From Humulus lupulus (lineage: Eukaryota; Streptophyta; Magnoliopsida; Rosales; Cannabaceae): 64,000 bases of DNA. Positions within the stretch are counted from its first letter, which is position 1; the number at the start of each line of letters is the position of its first letter. Positions 12,490 to 24,171 of this stretch are shown here, piece by piece. The notes beneath the pieces were generated by a model, which was given only the letters and a program-made list of their open reading frames with translations, was not told the origin of the DNA and did not search any database. A program made the position numbers and the translations under genes. The DNA is taken from the NCBI RefSeq assembly GCF_963169125.1, contig NC_084795.1, forward strand, positions 258,783,042 to 258,847,041, written 5' to 3'.

Positions 12490-13377
12490 CTCTTCTGATC
12501 ACTGGGGCCTCCACCCCTCCCAAAACCTAGAAATGAAGGTCTCGGCCTCCTAGAATCCCTTCTGGCGGCATTATCACGCTAGATCTTATTATCAGTGCTC
12601 TCAGCTGTAAGCGCCTTCTCCATAACCTGTGCATAGGTGGTCACTCCCGGCACAGTAGTAATATGAACGTCCCAAGCTATCATTGGCTATAAACCCTAAA
12701 GAAATCTCTCTCTTTTAGTCCCATCAGTGGGCACTAGATCCCCTACAAACTTTGCAAACCTATCGCAATTCAGGGAATAATCGGTCACTATCATGTTATC
12801 CTGAAGTAACCTGCTGAATTCCTTAACCTTCCCAGCTTTAACTGTCACTGTAGTATTTCTCGTTGAATAAGGTTCTAGACTCTTCCCACTCCATGGTGGT
12901 AACTGCTCTAGTCTGGGATACCACCTCCCACCATATTCGAGCATCCTCCCGAGACATATAAGTGGCATATGCCACTCTCTCATTACCACATACCCTCATA
13001 AAGTCTAGGATAGTGGTTATCATGTTCATCCACGTCTGAGCCTTCAGTGGATCATAATCGCCCTCAAATACTGGAGGGTGTTGCTTCCTGAACCTCTCAT
13101 ACATGGGTTCCCACCTATCTCCCCCTGCCCGGGGCTGTACAACTACTGGTACCTCTGGCTGTGACACTGCAGGTACCGCGACCTGTAGGTTCCTTGCTGA
13201 AACCTGTTGCTGTCTCAAGAGGCGTATCTCTTCTTCCTACCTCTCTAACCTGGCTTGCATAATAGCAAGCACTTGTTGCCAGTTCTCTGGAGATGGCGGT
13301 GGGGCCTGGCTCTGGTCATTCCCTTCACTGGCCTGTAACTCTTGGCCAGCTAGTCTCTCATACCTATGAGGATTCAT
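12490..13377 (-). pseudogene. A gag (broken)
   Basis: The likely start is the ATG at 13377-13375, opening with MNPHRYERL. An in-frame TAG at 13240-13238 interrupts the N-terminal Gln-rich segment. The frame 12838-13218 holds the capsid-like part with EDARIWWEVVSQ, the hallmark of plant chromovirus gag, and 12696-12989 continues in another frame. The N-terminus lies about 440 bp from the PBS. Confidence 0.8.
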
Positions 13378-13820
13378 ACTGACACTCGCTTCACCCTATA
13401 GAGATCAAATCGGCCGTTAGGTAAATGATAACTATACCTCTTGGCACCTGACAGTCCAAGATCATCAGATAACAAACATATGCAATGGTAATAAACATGC
13501 AATCAAAATATATATATTCATTCATAATGCTTATAAGAACCTCTTGATACCCATCAGCAAGTAACAGTACACACAAACATATTCAAAAGTTTCTAATGCT
13601 TCCAACATAACTAATAAGCATGTTCTTTATTATTCATGCAGCAGTCAAGGGCCATGCCCTATCAGATAATCTTATGCTTCCTAAACAGGCATGCAGATAA
13701 GGCATTCATATCATGTTTAAGCATTTAAACATATAACAGTTACTAAAACCTGAGTTGAGCTTGTCTTTAGTGGCAAGTGTGCATGCCTGGATAGTCATCA
13801 GGAACCCTTAAACCTTGGCA

Positions 13821-13832
13821 GCTCTGATGCCA
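13821..13832 (-). other. primer binding site of A (initiator-Met type)
   Basis: On the minus strand the sequence just inside the 5' LTR reads TGGCATCAGAGC, one base different from the TGGTATCAGAGC complementary to initiator tRNA-Met that most plant chromoviruses use. It starts 3 bp inside the LTR boundary at 13836. Confidence 0.85.
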
Positions 13833-13835
13833 AGT

Positions 13836-15970
13836 TGTAACGTCCTCCTAATCAAAGACCGTTACAATGTGTACTTAAAATTGTGTCAGACCTTTTAATC
13901 AGGTCATTTGGTTTAAAATGTGTAACTAAGGTTAGTGACAAAGGTTAGGGTTAAAAATTTTGGTCAAAGAATCGTTGACTTTTATTTAAAAAGTTTCATA
14001 TAAACATGGGATACCAAAATATTACAACTAAACTGTAAAAAAGGTATGTATATATCAAAATTACATTTAGCCAGCCTAAGCGGCAAAACAGGGCTTCAAC
14101 CCTAGTTCCTCTGAGATAACCTCAGCCGTGGTGCCACCGAAGCTCTCCCTTTCCCTTACCTGCACCACAAAGCACCTATGAGCGAAGGCTAAGCAAGAAA
14201 ACTCAACATATTTATGAATACAGAAGATAAACCTTGAAATACCCATTCAACATAATCAATAATATCAACTCATAGATACTATCATTTAGATTCAAGCGAA
14301 TGATCTTTGGATCAACTTGGGGCCGCTGCCCTAACCAGTTGGCCTTAAAGCCAATTCCCGAGCCTATGCCCTAGCAAAGTGACCATAGAGTCACCTGGGA
14401 GCCTCGCCCTTTGCTTTGTCACCCTAGCCATAGAGCTAGCCCAACCCCAACCCCTTTGGTTCAACATCGACCTTTAAGTTGACCAACGTAATAGTACGTT
14501 ACTGTGTTAGGCCTAAGCATTTCGACCAGCGCGCAGCGTGCTATTGCCGTCATTGACTAATAAGTCAAGCCCTGATCAAGGATTACAAACCGTAACACAG
14601 AAACAGATATGGATAAGCATATCCCAAAATAATACACACATATGCATGTTAACCAAATAGCACCATGATTTATCATTCTCATAACACTATTCATACTAAT
14701 GTAACGGGGCCTCATGCCCTAACTACGGAATCCATACAGCAGTCATAAAGCACATAAGCAATTATCAATCAATATGTAAAACAACAGCCTAAGCATAAAT
14801 GTTCTCGGGGCCCAAGCTCTAGTCATGATAATAGATCATAGTTGGGCCAAGCCCTAATCGCATATAACATGTATTGGGTGCAGTTTTCTTACCTCAGTTC
14901 CGAGTAAGCATAAATAAGAACAACCCTCGAGCAGGATCCCGATTTCGAGCCCTTAGTGATACCCTAGTCAAAACCATAAAATATGATTCTATTAATAACG
15001 AACGAGTAAAGGCTTCCAGACCAAATCCAAGCCTTCGAGGCCTCGAATTCCACTAAACCGGGCAGGGGAATTGATCCTGATCCCTAAGGAAAAGGTTTCC
15101 ATTCAAATCAAACTCCCTAAGGCAAAAATGCCCAGCGGGCCGCGACATGCCCTAACAGGTCGCGGCGCGCCCCTCCAACCAAAGAGCCTCCTTAACTTTA
15201 TCCAGAGGCATGGGTCACAACTTTCCCTAACAGGTCGCGACGTACCCCCCAGGCAGAGACCTCCCAAGGTGCCTAAGCTCAGGCTGAGTTGCGACTTATC
15301 AAGAAAAAAGTCGAGACTTGGCCCCTCGAACCCATAAATTCCTCAACTTTCAGCAGCCAAATTCAAACCAAACTAACTCAAAATCACCCCAATACCATAA
15401 TTCAATCATCACAATAACTCTAACACCTTCCCAATGGAAAAACCCAATAGTAATTCAGTCCTAAAACCCATTAAATCTTCAATTCAATCCTTTTGTTAAG
15501 AAGTTCAAAAACACCTCAAGAAACCACAGATTCTACAGAAATTAAACCATAAATGAGAGATCAGGAGGTTACCTTAGCTGTAGATGAAGTCCTTCTAGCC
15601 TCAAGAAATCCGAAACCCAATCCCAAGCTTCAATTCTATGGCTTCTAGTCACTAAATCCCCTTAGCTTCAATGGTTTGCTTGGAAAAGCTTCTTTAAAGA
15701 AAAAGAGTAAGATAAGAGAGAGATAGAGTAGGTCCACGACTTCTAAGTGTGTTCCTTTTGGTGTTTTTGTCTTTTATGTCCTTAACCTAACTGACTTAAG
15801 TTAATCCCGAGACTCGAGGTACCAAAAGCGACCCCGAGGGAAAAATGGTAAATTTCCCCAATATTCCCTCCTAAACTCTCTAACTTCAAATATATCTCCA
15901 AATATTTATTTCCATAACTCGATAACCCAATTAAATATATAATACCCAAAATACCCATTGACTCGCCTCG
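13836..15970 (-). repeat. 5' LTR of A, proximal part
   Basis: Starts TGTAACGTCC and is collinear with the 3' LTR of A. Insertion of B at 15970/15971 interrupts it, and it resumes at 22859. It carries CGCGAC inverted-repeat motifs. The clearest is CCGCGAC at 15140-15146 with GTCGCGG at 15159-15165, a perfect 7-bp stem with a 12-nt loop. Confidence 0.88.
15966..15970. repeat. TSD of B (CCTCG; partner 22854-22858)
   Basis: CCTCG is present on both sides of B. The other LTR of A shows the unfilled site (CACCTCGAGTC near 6388), which confirms a clean insertion. Confidence 0.92.
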
Positions 15971-17874
15971 TGTAATGACCCACTAATCTAGACTAATTGG
16001 ACCATTATCGAAATTATACATAAAACTTACATTTTTACGAAAATACCATAATTTATTGAGTAACTTGAAAAAAATAAGAGTTATTTACAAATAAACAGAA
16101 TACTAAGAAGGATTTTGGGATCCCATTGTCTTTAAAACAAAACATGATTTAAAATAAAAGACATTACATAATAATGCGGAAAATACACATAAAAACCATA
16201 AAAACATAAAGGAGACTACATCCTCGAATCGAATAACGCTCGGCCCCTTGACTCCATCCATCATCGATACACATCCTCCAAGCGTCACGAATCTTACCGC
16301 CTCTAAGCTTATTTTCCTGCACATAAACAGAAAGGAGTGAGCCTAATGCCCAGTAAGGAAAATCTAACACAAAGTCATATACATAATTTCATAAGAAAAC
16401 ATAAAGACTTAACATAATACATATAACATACACTTATTATAATGGCCATTATTACTTGGGGTCCCATAGACTAAACAAGCTTATGCCCATGAGATTAGTG
16501 GGGTCCTACCAGCTAAATAGGCTTATGCCCACAATCTTTTTGGGGTCTTGTTAGTCAAATAGGGCATATGCCCAAGCCTACAACATACACATCAATAACA
16601 TATAACATATGAAAACATAACACATAAAATAGCATAATCATAAACATATAGATTCTAGCCTATTTTCCTTACCAAAGTTACCGAGATTATGGACTGAGTT
16701 GGGATTGTTGGAACACTCCTAAAACCATAAGAAAGAGTAAGTCTAAAGAAAGGAGATGAAATGTAAGAGATGGAAAGACTAAACCATAGAAAACATACTT
16801 ACCGACTTATATGCTTAAAAGCTTGGATTCCCTAACCAAAATAAGAATAAGGTTAGGGGACTGAGTAGAAGGTTTTGAGAAAGGAAATAACATAAAAATA
16901 CAGAAAAGAACTAGAGTCTTGGGTTTACCTCAAAGATTGCAAGACCAATCTAACATCCACCGAAATACTATAGCACTCACTTCCCAAAGTGTTTGATAAG
17001 CTTATGATGTTTAAGCTTATAGTTTTTCCCCAAACCAAGTGTTTACACTCTCACACTCACTTAACACTAGCAGCCTCTGAACTTAGAGCAAATGATGAAT
17101 AATGGTTGGGTACTAAGTCCTATTTATAGAGTTTGGGAATGAAAATATCTTGATTTTACTTGAATAAAAATAATGGCTTTTTAAGTGAAAATCATTTGAA
17201 TAATCGTTCAGCAGAGGCTGAAGACTCGTTCAAAAGATGCTGGACTGTTGAAGGAGTTTGAATGGTTGAAGGGAAAAGAATTCAAAAGTATTTGAATTCA
17301 TGCTGGTGGAGGAGATATATCGCCCCCTATAGGCGATATATCGCCTGGACCTTTGTTCCCGAGGCGACCGTGCATCGATTCGTGTTTTCCGTATCTACGT
17401 GCTGCGACATATCGCCCCTTATAGTTGCGATATATCGGCATACGCTGAATATTTAAACACGAATTTACACATTTTTAGCTAAGTTTGAATGGATTAAACA
17501 GCCTTGACTAAGCCCTCAACGTACTCAAGGTTGCTGACTGACCCTATAACATTCAAATTTTACCCTTATTTAATTTAATCCTCAAAAATACTTAATCCTT
17601 AATTACCATTCATAACATGTGCTTAAAATCCTATTGGTTGATGTCTAAACCTTATAATATAATAATATAATCCTTAATATCAGTCACATTAATCAAACCT
17701 TAGGTTATACTTAATATTCTTAAACTATAGGTTAAACTTAGAAAATCTGTAAGTACTACTATGAGTGTCCAAATAACTCCCGGTCTGAACCAAAAATCCA
17801 AAGTAACAATGATAACACTAAACATACTATAATACAACTAAACAATTAGCTAAGTAAAGTTCTTGGACTCTACA
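15971..17874 (-). repeat. 3' LTR of B (1904 bp)
   Basis: From TGTAATGACCC to GACTCTACA. On the minus strand a TATA box TCTATAAATA lies at 17121-17130. About 190-320 bp upstream of it are two inverted-repeat motifs with GATATATC cores: GATATATCGCC at 17314-17324 with its exact complement at 17332-17342, and a second at about 17404-17438. The LTR belongs to the same family as those of C and of 8188-10260 and 37136-39209. Confidence 0.92.
17121..17130 (-). promoter_or_regulatory. TATA box of the B-family LTR
   Basis: TCTATAAATA on the minus strand, conserved in the LTR copies at 9488-9497 and 23489-23498 and changed in the C 5' LTR (35629-35638, TCTATACATA). Transcription would start about 30 bp further toward 17085. 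This is inferred from plant TATA spacing. Confidence 0.65.
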
Positions 17875-17889
17875 ATTCTCCCCTACTAA
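17875..17889 (-). other. polypurine tract of B
   Basis: On the minus strand AGTAGGGGAGAAT directly precedes the 3' LTR. It is the expected priming tract and fixes the LTR end at 17874. Confidence 0.8.
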
Positions 17890-17910
17890 AAAGAATTTCG
17901 TCCTCGAAAT

Positions 17911-18087
17911 TTACTTACCAAATAACTCCGGATACCGGCTCTGCATGTCCTCTTCCAACTCCCACGTTGCCTCGCGTTCAGAACTATTGCTCCATAGGAC
18001 TTTAACTATAGGAAATCTCTTGGACCGTAACTGCTTCATCCCCCTATCTAGGATGCTAACCGGTCGTTCCTCGTAACTTAAGTCTTT
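17911..18087 (-). pseudogene. B chromodomain-like tail beyond an in-frame TAG
   Basis: This frame directly continues the gag-pol frame after TAG at 18090-18088 and stays open for 58 codons to TAA at 17913-17911. It holds an ILDRGMKQLRSKR segment and a VKVLWSN...EATWE motif, the C-terminal chromodomain-like fold of Tekay/Del-type chromoviruses, thought to guide integration to particular chromatin. The equivalent part of A (near 6804-6960) is joined to integrase without a stop. The TAG is therefore either a point mutation that removed the tail or, less likely, a stop that is read through. Confidence 0.8.
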
Positions 18088-21000
18088 CTAGAGCGCTATG
18101 GTATCGTACTTGAGGACGTGAGATGGGTCTGACACATACTTGCGTAACATCGAGATGTGGAAGACGTTGTGACTATCGGCTAGTGCTGGCAGTAGGGCTA
18201 GTCTATACGCAACTGGTCCCACTTTGTCCAATATCTCAAAAGGACCTAAGAATCGGGGACTGAGCTTGCCTTTCTTCCCGAACCGCTTGACACCCTTCAT
18301 AGGAGATATCTTCAGGAAGACTTGATCTCCAACTTGGAACTCCACATCGCGTCGCTTGGTATCTGCATAGCTTTTCTGTCGGCTTTGAGCAGCAAGCATA
18401 CGCTGTCTAATAAGCGTTACTGCTTCTTGTGCTTGTCTAACAGCTTCGGGCCCTAGAAGCTGCCTTTCTCCTACCTCGTCCCAGTGCAACGGTGATCGGC
18501 ACCTTCTTCCATATAGCAACTCATAAGGTGCCATCTCGATCGTCGACTGGTAGCTGTTGTTGTACGAGAACTCGATCAGCGGTAAGTACTTGTTCCACGA
18601 TCCTCCAAAGTCAAGTACACATGCGCGTAGCATATCCTCTAAAATCTGAATCGTACGCTCGGACTGCCCATCTGTCTGAGGATGGAAAGCTGTACTAAGA
18701 CTTAACTTAGTACCCATGGCTTGCTGTAAGCTTCTCCAAAATCTTGACGTAAACACTGATCCTCTATCTGATACTATCGTCTTGGGGATTCCATGCAATC
18801 GTACAATCTCTTGGATGTAGATGTCTGCATATTGGTCTGCCGTATAAGAAGTCTTAACAGGCAGAAAATGAGCCGACTTGGTTAGTCTATCTATGACTAT
18901 CCAAGCAGAATCATGCTGCTTATTCGTCTTTGGCAGACCCGTCACGAAGTCCATGGCTATATCGTCCCACTTCCATTCCGGTATGCTAAGCGGTTGCAAT
19001 AACCCTGCAGGCCGCTGATGCTCTGCTTTCACTTGCTGGCATACCAGACACTTAGATACATACTCCGCTATGTCCTTCTTCATCCCTGGCCACCAATAGA
19101 CTGCCTTGATGTCATGAGTCATCTTGGTAGACCCTGGATGAACCGAGTATGGGGTGCTGTGCGCTTCTTCTAGGATCGTCTTCTTAATACTCTGATCGTC
19201 GGGCACGCATACCCGATCCTTATATCTCAATAAACCTTGACTGGATATTGAGAAATCTGTAGTCTTGCCTTCTCCGACTGCATCCATGTGTGCTACTAGC
19301 GATTCATCATGTCTCTGACCATTCCGTATGTCTTCTAGTAGATTTGATTGGATAGACAAGTTAGCCAGCTTGCCTACAACCACTTCTATTCCGGCAATGA
19401 TAAGCTCCTGTTGCAGTGGCTTTTCTATTCCGGATAAGGCTGCTAAGGTCCCATAACTTTTTCGGCTAAGTGCATCGGCAACTACGTTTGCCTTCCCCGG
19501 GTGGTATAGGATTTCGCAGTCGTAATCCTTTACTAATTCCAACCACCGGCGCTGCCTCATGTTAAGCTCCTTCTGAGTAAAGAAGTATTTTAAACTTTTG
19601 TGGTCCGTATAAATCTCGCACCGTTCTCCGTAAAGATAATGGCGCCAGATTTTTAACGCAAAGACCACCGCTGCCAACTCCATATCGTGAGTTGGATAGC
19701 GTTGTTCATACTCCTTTAACTGACGTGAGGCGTAGGCTATCACCTTGTCATTTTGCATCAGTACGCATCCCAATCCTAACTTTGATGCATCACAGTAGAC
19801 AACGAACTTGTCGTTGGGTGTTGGGACACTAAGTACTGGAGTTGAGCAAAGCTTATCCTTAAGCAACTGGAAGCTTTCCTCACACTTATCATTCCAGTTA
19901 AACTTTTGTTGCTTCCGGGTCAAGTTGGTGAGTGGAGTGGCTATTTTAGAAAAGCCCTCTACAAACTTTCTATAGTAACCTGCTAGTCCTAAGAAGCTTC
20001 TTACTTCCGACGCGTTCTTTGGTCTAGGCCAATCTTTCACGGCCTCTACCTTCGATGGATCCACAGCGACTCCGTCTTTCGATATGATGTGCCCGAGGAA
20101 CGCCACTTGTGAGAGCCAAAACTCGCATTTCTTGAACTTCGCGTAGAGTTGGTGCTCCTTCAATCGCGTCAAAATTATCCTCAAGTGTTCCTCGTGCTCC
20201 ACTTCATCCTTGGAGTAAATTAAAATGTCGTCGATGAACACAATGACGAATTTATCCAAGTAGTCCTTGAAGACCCTATTCATTAATTCCATAAACGCGG
20301 CTGGCGCGTTAGTAAGACCAAAAGACATAACCAAGAACTCGTAATGTCCATAACGAGTCCTAAAGGCTGTCTTAGGAATATCTTCCCCCTTTACCTTGAG
20401 CTGATGATACCCGGACCGTAAATCGATCTTAGAGAATACAGTCGCGCCTCGGAGTTGATCAAACAAATCATCAATCCGAGGTAGCGGGTATTTTTTCTTA
20501 ATCGTTACTTTATTCAGCTCACGGTAGTCTATGCACATGCGCATACTTCCGTCCTTCTTCTTCGCGAATAGTACCGGAGCTCTCCATGGTGAATGGCTTG
20601 GCCTAATGAAACCCAAGTCTAGGAGTTCTTGTAGCTGCGTCTTTAACTCCTTGAGTTCCGTAGGTGCCATCCGGTATGGTGCCTTAGAGATAGGCTCGGT
20701 GCCTGGTACTAATTCTATCGTGAAGTCTATTTCTCTAGTTGGCGGTAATCCTGGCAAGTCATCGGGAAATACTTCTGGAAATTCTTGTATGACTCGAACA
20801 TCTCCAACCTTAAGTGATGTCTCCTTCTCCACATTCGTGATGTTGGCTAAGAATGCTTGACATCCTTTCTCCATCATTCTCTGAGCTTTGAGAGATGATA
20901 CTAACGGTGTGCGTAGTCCTACAGCTTGTCCCATGAAGCACAGTTTCTGGCCGTCAGGAGTCTCGAACACCACCTTCTTGCGTCTGCAGTCGATCGTTGC

Positions 21001-22560
21001 GCCATGCCGTGCTAGCCAATCCATGCCTAGTATGACGTCGAAGTCTTTGATCACCAGCTCTATCAAGTCTCCTTCTAGTTCCTTGTCCTCAATCTTGATT
21101 GGTACGCCTCGTACAATTCGTGATGATAGAACTACTTTGCCCGAAGGCAACTCGGTTGCAAACCTAGTTCTAAATCTTTCACTAGGTTTGTTTAGTTTAT
21201 CTATCATTCCTAACGAAATATACGAATGAGTGGCTCCCGAATCAAATAATACATGATATAATTTATTGAGGATGGAAACCTGACCTGTGACCACCTTGTT
21301 GCTAGCATTCGCCTCTCCTTGGGTTAAAACAAAAACCCGAGCAGGAACCATCTTTTCGTCCTTCTTTCCTTCCGGTTTTTGCTGAGGACAATCTTTCTTG
21401 CGATGCCCCTCTTGACCACAATTGAAACACTCCTTGGTGTTGGCACGGCATTCTCCGGGGTGCTTCTTCTGACATTTGGCACAGGACGGGTATTCCACGT
21501 AGTTCGACTTATTTCCCCCATTATTTGGTCGTGCCCTTTTATTGTTGTCGAATTTCTTGTTGTCAGGATGCCTTCTCTTCTGTCCGTTACCGTTGTTGTT
21601 GGACTGATTGTTGTCGCTATTGCTAGACTGAATGTTGTTCCGACTGGCCTGAGGTTGGCTCTGCTGTTTGGGTTCCGGCTTGCTGGCTTCTTCTTTGCTC
21701 ACGTTGGCTTGCAACCTTTCTACTTCAATTGCCGTCTTAAGAACGTCGGCATATGAAGTGTTTCCCGGGTTTGCTAACTTCACCCCCATCTCGATCTTCG
21801 GGCGAAGTCCTCTAACAAACTTGTTCACCCTTAGATAGTCGGTTGGAACCAACTCTGCTGCGAACTTGGCTAAGCGATCGAACTGACGAGCATATTCCGC
21901 CACTGTTAAATTCCCTTGCTTCAGATTGGTGAACTCCTCAACTCTCGTAGCAAGTACCGCTGAATTGTAGTACTTCTTGTGGAAGAGCTCCACAAATCGG
22001 GTCCACGTCATAGTGGCAGCATCGTGGGATTGCTGGACCAAATCCCACCATATCCTGGCATCTTCCTTGAGTAAAGATGAGACGCAGGATATGCGGTCAG
22101 CATTACTGAGGTTCATGTGGGCTAGGATCGGCTCCACATTCCTTAGCCATTCTTCTGCTTCAAAGGGGTCCGTAGTCCCTTCGAAGTTCGGAGCGTGCTG
22201 CTTGCGGAACCTCTCGTACACTGGCTCCATATGCTGTACAGGATAAGGAGCGTAGTTCGTCATAGGCCATCCCCCATACGGACCAACTTGTTGGGGTGCT
22301 GGGGCCATTGGCTGTGGCTGCGGCTGCGGCTGTGGCGGAGGCTGAGGCTGAGATTGAGCCTGTTGGCGTTGTTGCTGCAGAAGTTCCTCGACTTGCTGTC
22401 GCAGTCTGGAAATCTCTGCAGTGTTGTCAGCTGGCTGTGCCGGTGCATTGCGGCGAGCAGTAGCACGTACTCCCCTTCGGCGAACGGTAGGGACCGCATT
22501 GGTCGCTGGAACATCGTTGGAAGCGTTCCCGTTGGTGCGAGCAGATCTTCGGAGAGACAT
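18088..22560 (-). CDS. B gag-pol polyprotein, 1490 residues
   Basis: One uninterrupted frame. Residues 1-100: basic then Gln/Pro-rich, with a short coiled-coil-like part at 47-68. Gag capsid part 110-260, with [11 protein letters not shown] near 166-176. Cys/His motif 360-371, then CCHC zinc knuckle C378-C381-H386-C391. Protease DSG 440-442 and ILGMDW 510-515. RT with catalytic D713, D777, D778 (VFIDDIL). RNase H D924, E961, D986, D1029. Integrase zinc finger H1134, H1141, C1171, C1174 and catalytic D1204, D1265, E1301, with 35 residues between the last two. GPY/F-like end about 1425-1475. All key residues are present. The ATG at 22560 opens with [11 protein letters not shown] has an equivalent start (27618). 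The product would package RNA, reverse transcribe and integrate. The frame ends at a TAG before the chromodomain-like tail. Confidence 0.95.
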   Translation of the reverse strand: MSLRRSARTNGNASNDVPATNAVPTVRRRGVRATARRNAPAQPADNTAEISRLRQQVEELLQQQRQQAQSQPQPPPQPQPQPQPMAPAPQQVGPYGGWPMTNYAPYPVQHMEPVYERFRKQHAPNFEGTTDPFEAEEWLRNVEPILAHMNLSNADRISCVSSLLKEDARIWWDLVQQSHDAATMTWTRFVELFHKKYYNSAVLATRVEEFTNLKQGNLTVAEYARQFDRLAKFAAELVPTDYLRVNKFVRGLRPKIEMGVKLANPGNTSYADVLKTAIEVERLQANVSKEEASKPEPKQQSQPQASRNNIQSSNSDNNQSNNNGNGQKRRHPDNKKFDNNKRARPNNGGNKSNYVEYPSCAKCQKKHPGECRANTKECFNCGQEGHRKKDCPQQKPEGKKDEKMVPARVFVLTQGEANASNKVVTGQVSILNKLYHVLFDSGATHSYISLGMIDKLNKPSERFRTRFATELPSGKVVLSSRIVRGVPIKIEDKELEGDLIELVIKDFDVILGMDWLARHGATIDCRRKKVVFETPDGQKLCFMGQAVGLRTPLVSSLKAQRMMEKGCQAFLANITNVEKETSLKVGDVRVIQEFPEVFPDDLPGLPPTREIDFTIELVPGTEPISKAPYRMAPTELKELKTQLQELLDLGFIRPSHSPWRAPVLFAKKKDGSMRMCIDYRELNKVTIKKKYPLPRIDDLFDQLRGATVFSKIDLRSGYHQLKVKGEDIPKTAFRTRYGHYEFLVMSFGLTNAPAAFMELMNRVFKDYLDKFVIVFIDDILIYSKDEVEHEEHLRIILTRLKEHQLYAKFKKCEFWLSQVAFLGHIISKDGVAVDPSKVEAVKDWPRPKNASEVRSFLGLAGYYRKFVEGFSKIATPLTNLTRKQQKFNWNDKCEESFQLLKDKLCSTPVLSVPTPNDKFVVYCDASKLGLGCVLMQNDKVIAYASRQLKEYEQRYPTHDMELAAVVFALKIWRHYLYGERCEIYTDHKSLKYFFTQKELNMRQRRWLELVKDYDCEILYHPGKANVVADALSRKSYGTLAALSGIEKPLQQELIIAGIEVVVGKLANLSIQSNLLEDIRNGQRHDESLVAHMDAVGEGKTTDFSISSQGLLRYKDRVCVPDDQSIKKTILEEAHSTPYSVHPGSTKMTHDIKAVYWWPGMKKDIAEYVSKCLVCQQVKAEHQRPAGLLQPLSIPEWKWDDIAMDFVTGLPKTNKQHDSAWIVIDRLTKSAHFLPVKTSYTADQYADIYIQEIVRLHGIPKTIVSDRGSVFTSRFWRSLQQAMGTKLSLSTAFHPQTDGQSERTIQILEDMLRACVLDFGGSWNKYLPLIEFSYNNSYQSTIEMAPYELLYGRRCRSPLHWDEVGERQLLGPEAVRQAQEAVTLIRQRMLAAQSRQKSYADTKRRDVEFQVGDQVFLKISPMKGVKRFGKKGKLSPRFLGPFEILDKVGPVAYRLALLPALADSHNVFHISMLRKYVSDPSHVLKYDTIAL

Positions 22561-22683
22561 CGTAGCAGAGTTCTAACAGTTAAAAGAAACATGTTAGAAC
22601 TTTTTTATTTTTATTTATTTTTATTTTTTTTTAATAGGCTCTAAGGCAAAAACTTATTTTAAACAAACATAACTCGGACCTAT

Positions 22684-22853
22684 TTATACTTAATATTCTT
22701 AAACTATAGGTTAAACTTAGAAAATCTGTAAGTACTACTATGAGTGTCCAAATAACTCCCGGTCTGAACCAAAACTCCAAAGTAACAATGATAACACTAA
22801 ACATACTATAATACTACTAAACAATTAGCTAAGTAAAGTTCTTGGACTCTACA
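22684..22853 (-). repeat. 5' LTR remnant of B (170 bp)
   Basis: Matches 17705-17874, the start of U3 in element orientation, with 2 differences. The TATA box, R, U5 and the PBS are gone. The sequence jumps from the leader (near 22683) straight to U3. The outer TSD is intact, so the loss happened after insertion. Confidence 0.92.
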
Positions 22854-22858
22854 CCTCG

Positions 22859-23191
22859 AGTCAGGTATTGGGTCCCATTGTGACTTTCCCGCTAGCTTGC
22901 TCCCTAGGATCGCCTCGTTCCGAGTAACCTAGATAAACCCACATATAACAAATATATGCACATAAATGTACAATTATGCCTGCAATAGGCCAAATTACCA
23001 AAATCACCCTTCTAATATGAAACAGGCCCACATGCATATTTAATACCCCTAAATATGCACAACTAATCATATTATTATATAATTCACATAATTACAATAA
23101 ATATAACAATTAAGCACATAATTCCATATATTTCCATCCTGGCCCCCTAATCAAGGTCCTAAGCCTTATTAGGAAATTTTGGGACGTTACA
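22859..23191 (-). repeat. 5' LTR of A, distal part
   Basis: Continues the LTR of A after B and one TSD copy, collinear with 6390-6745, and ends in GACGTTACA at 23191. The following base is back in the 3' LTR of C. Confidence 0.88.
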
Positions 23192-24171
23192 CTCAAACAC
23201 CTAATCAAAAGCCATTATAACAAGTTAGGATCTGGAAGAAAATGAAAGAATAAAAAGAACTATAATGAACTAAATCTAAGGATAAGAATACCTTGGATAG
23301 ACTAGAGCTCTGATCTACACCTCAATACCAAAATGTCACTCTATCTTAATTCCCAAGTGTTTAGAAAAGCTTAGAATGGAAAGCTTTTAATCCCAAATCC
23401 CTAGTGTTTTCTCTCTAGAATAAACTTAGCAGCTTGGAGGCTCTGAAGAATGCTTGAATAATGAATGAAATGGCTGAGTGAAAGGTCCTATTTATAGAGT
23501 TCATGGAGTGAAACTAACTCCTTTTAAGAATAATAAATAAATGAATATTAATTCAATAAATTTGAATTTTCTGTTCAACAGATGCCCAGAAATCGGTCAA
23601 AAACGTTATAGAGCAAGTCCAAGTTGTTGAGGGTTGTTTTAAGCTCGGATTCCACGGACTTTCAAAATATGTGTGTGGAGCACATATATTGCCCCTATAG
23701 GCAATATATCGCCTCCCCCATATTCTCAAGCCTTCGTGGTTTTGTTCGCGCGAAGTCGACATGTTTTCCGTATCGCCGATAGGCAATATATCGGCCCCTA
23801 TACTTGCGATATATCGGCATATGCTGATATTTTAAACATGATTTTGCACATTTTTGGCACACTTGAAGTTTGTTAAAACAACTTTGACTGGATAAAACTT
23901 GATCCTAATAGCTGCAGGAAGGTTTTAGACATTCTAGATCTATCCTTTATTAATGTATTCATCTAAAATCCTTAAATCCTTAATAAACATGGTCATGATA
24001 AGTGTCATGCTCTTAATTATTCTATCTAAACCTTAGGTTATAATTAACTATTATTTCTAGCACCAGCTATATTAATCAAACCTTATGTAAAAATTAATAT
24101 TTCTAAACTATAGCTTAAAATTATAAAATCCATAACTATTTCTATGAGTTTCCAACTAAATCCCGACTTGT
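23192..24171 (-). repeat. 3' LTR of C, proximal part, end deleted
   Basis: Collinear with 35340-36300 in the 5' LTR of C. It has the TATA box TCTATAAATA at 23489-23498 (minus strand) and inverted-repeat motifs with ATATATC or TATATTG cores at about 23681-23712 and 23778-23828. It stops at CCCGACTTGT near 24171, about 85 bp short of the LTR end, and joins directly to integrase coding sequence. Confidence 0.85.

Larger units (their letters stand above)
15971..22853 (-). mobile_element. chromovirus-type LTR retrotransposon B, near-intact coding region
   Basis: B lies in the 5' LTR of A with perfect CCTCG TSDs. On the minus strand: 5' LTR remnant of 170 bp (22853-22684), short leader, gag-pol (22560-18088), chromodomain-like tail (18087-17911), PPT (17889-17875), complete 3' LTR (17874-15971). 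The two LTR copies differ at only 2 of 170 aligned bases by eye, so B is young. The rest of the 5' LTR and the PBS have been deleted, so this copy cannot complete its own cycle from its own LTR. Confidence 0.93.
1831..23191 (-). mobile_element. chromovirus-type LTR retrotransposon A, hosting three insertions
   Basis: A has LTRs that start TGTAACGTCC and end ...GTTACA on the plus strand. It lies in the 3' LTR of C. The flanks are CTAAT on the left and CTCAA on the right, an imperfect TSD, but the collinear 5' LTR of C near 35330 shows the uninterrupted site. On the minus strand the order is 5' LTR (23191-22859 and 15970-13836), PBS, gag, protease, RT, RNase H, integrase with chromodomain-like tail, PPT, 3' LTR (6745-1831). 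Three later insertions split it: a solo LTR at 2771-5072, a solo LTR at 8188-10260, and B at 15971-22853. Coding frames are broken by stops and frameshifts. Confidence 0.88.

Noticed and set aside
13821..13832. Possible tRNA-Met gene fragment
   Set aside because: The 12-bp match next to an LTR is a primer binding site. No cloverleaf is formed by the flanks. The same applies at 34401 and 52602.
20531..22644. Several plus-strand frames over the B gag-pol region
   Set aside because: Shadows of the 1490-codon minus-strand gene; no recognisable domains.
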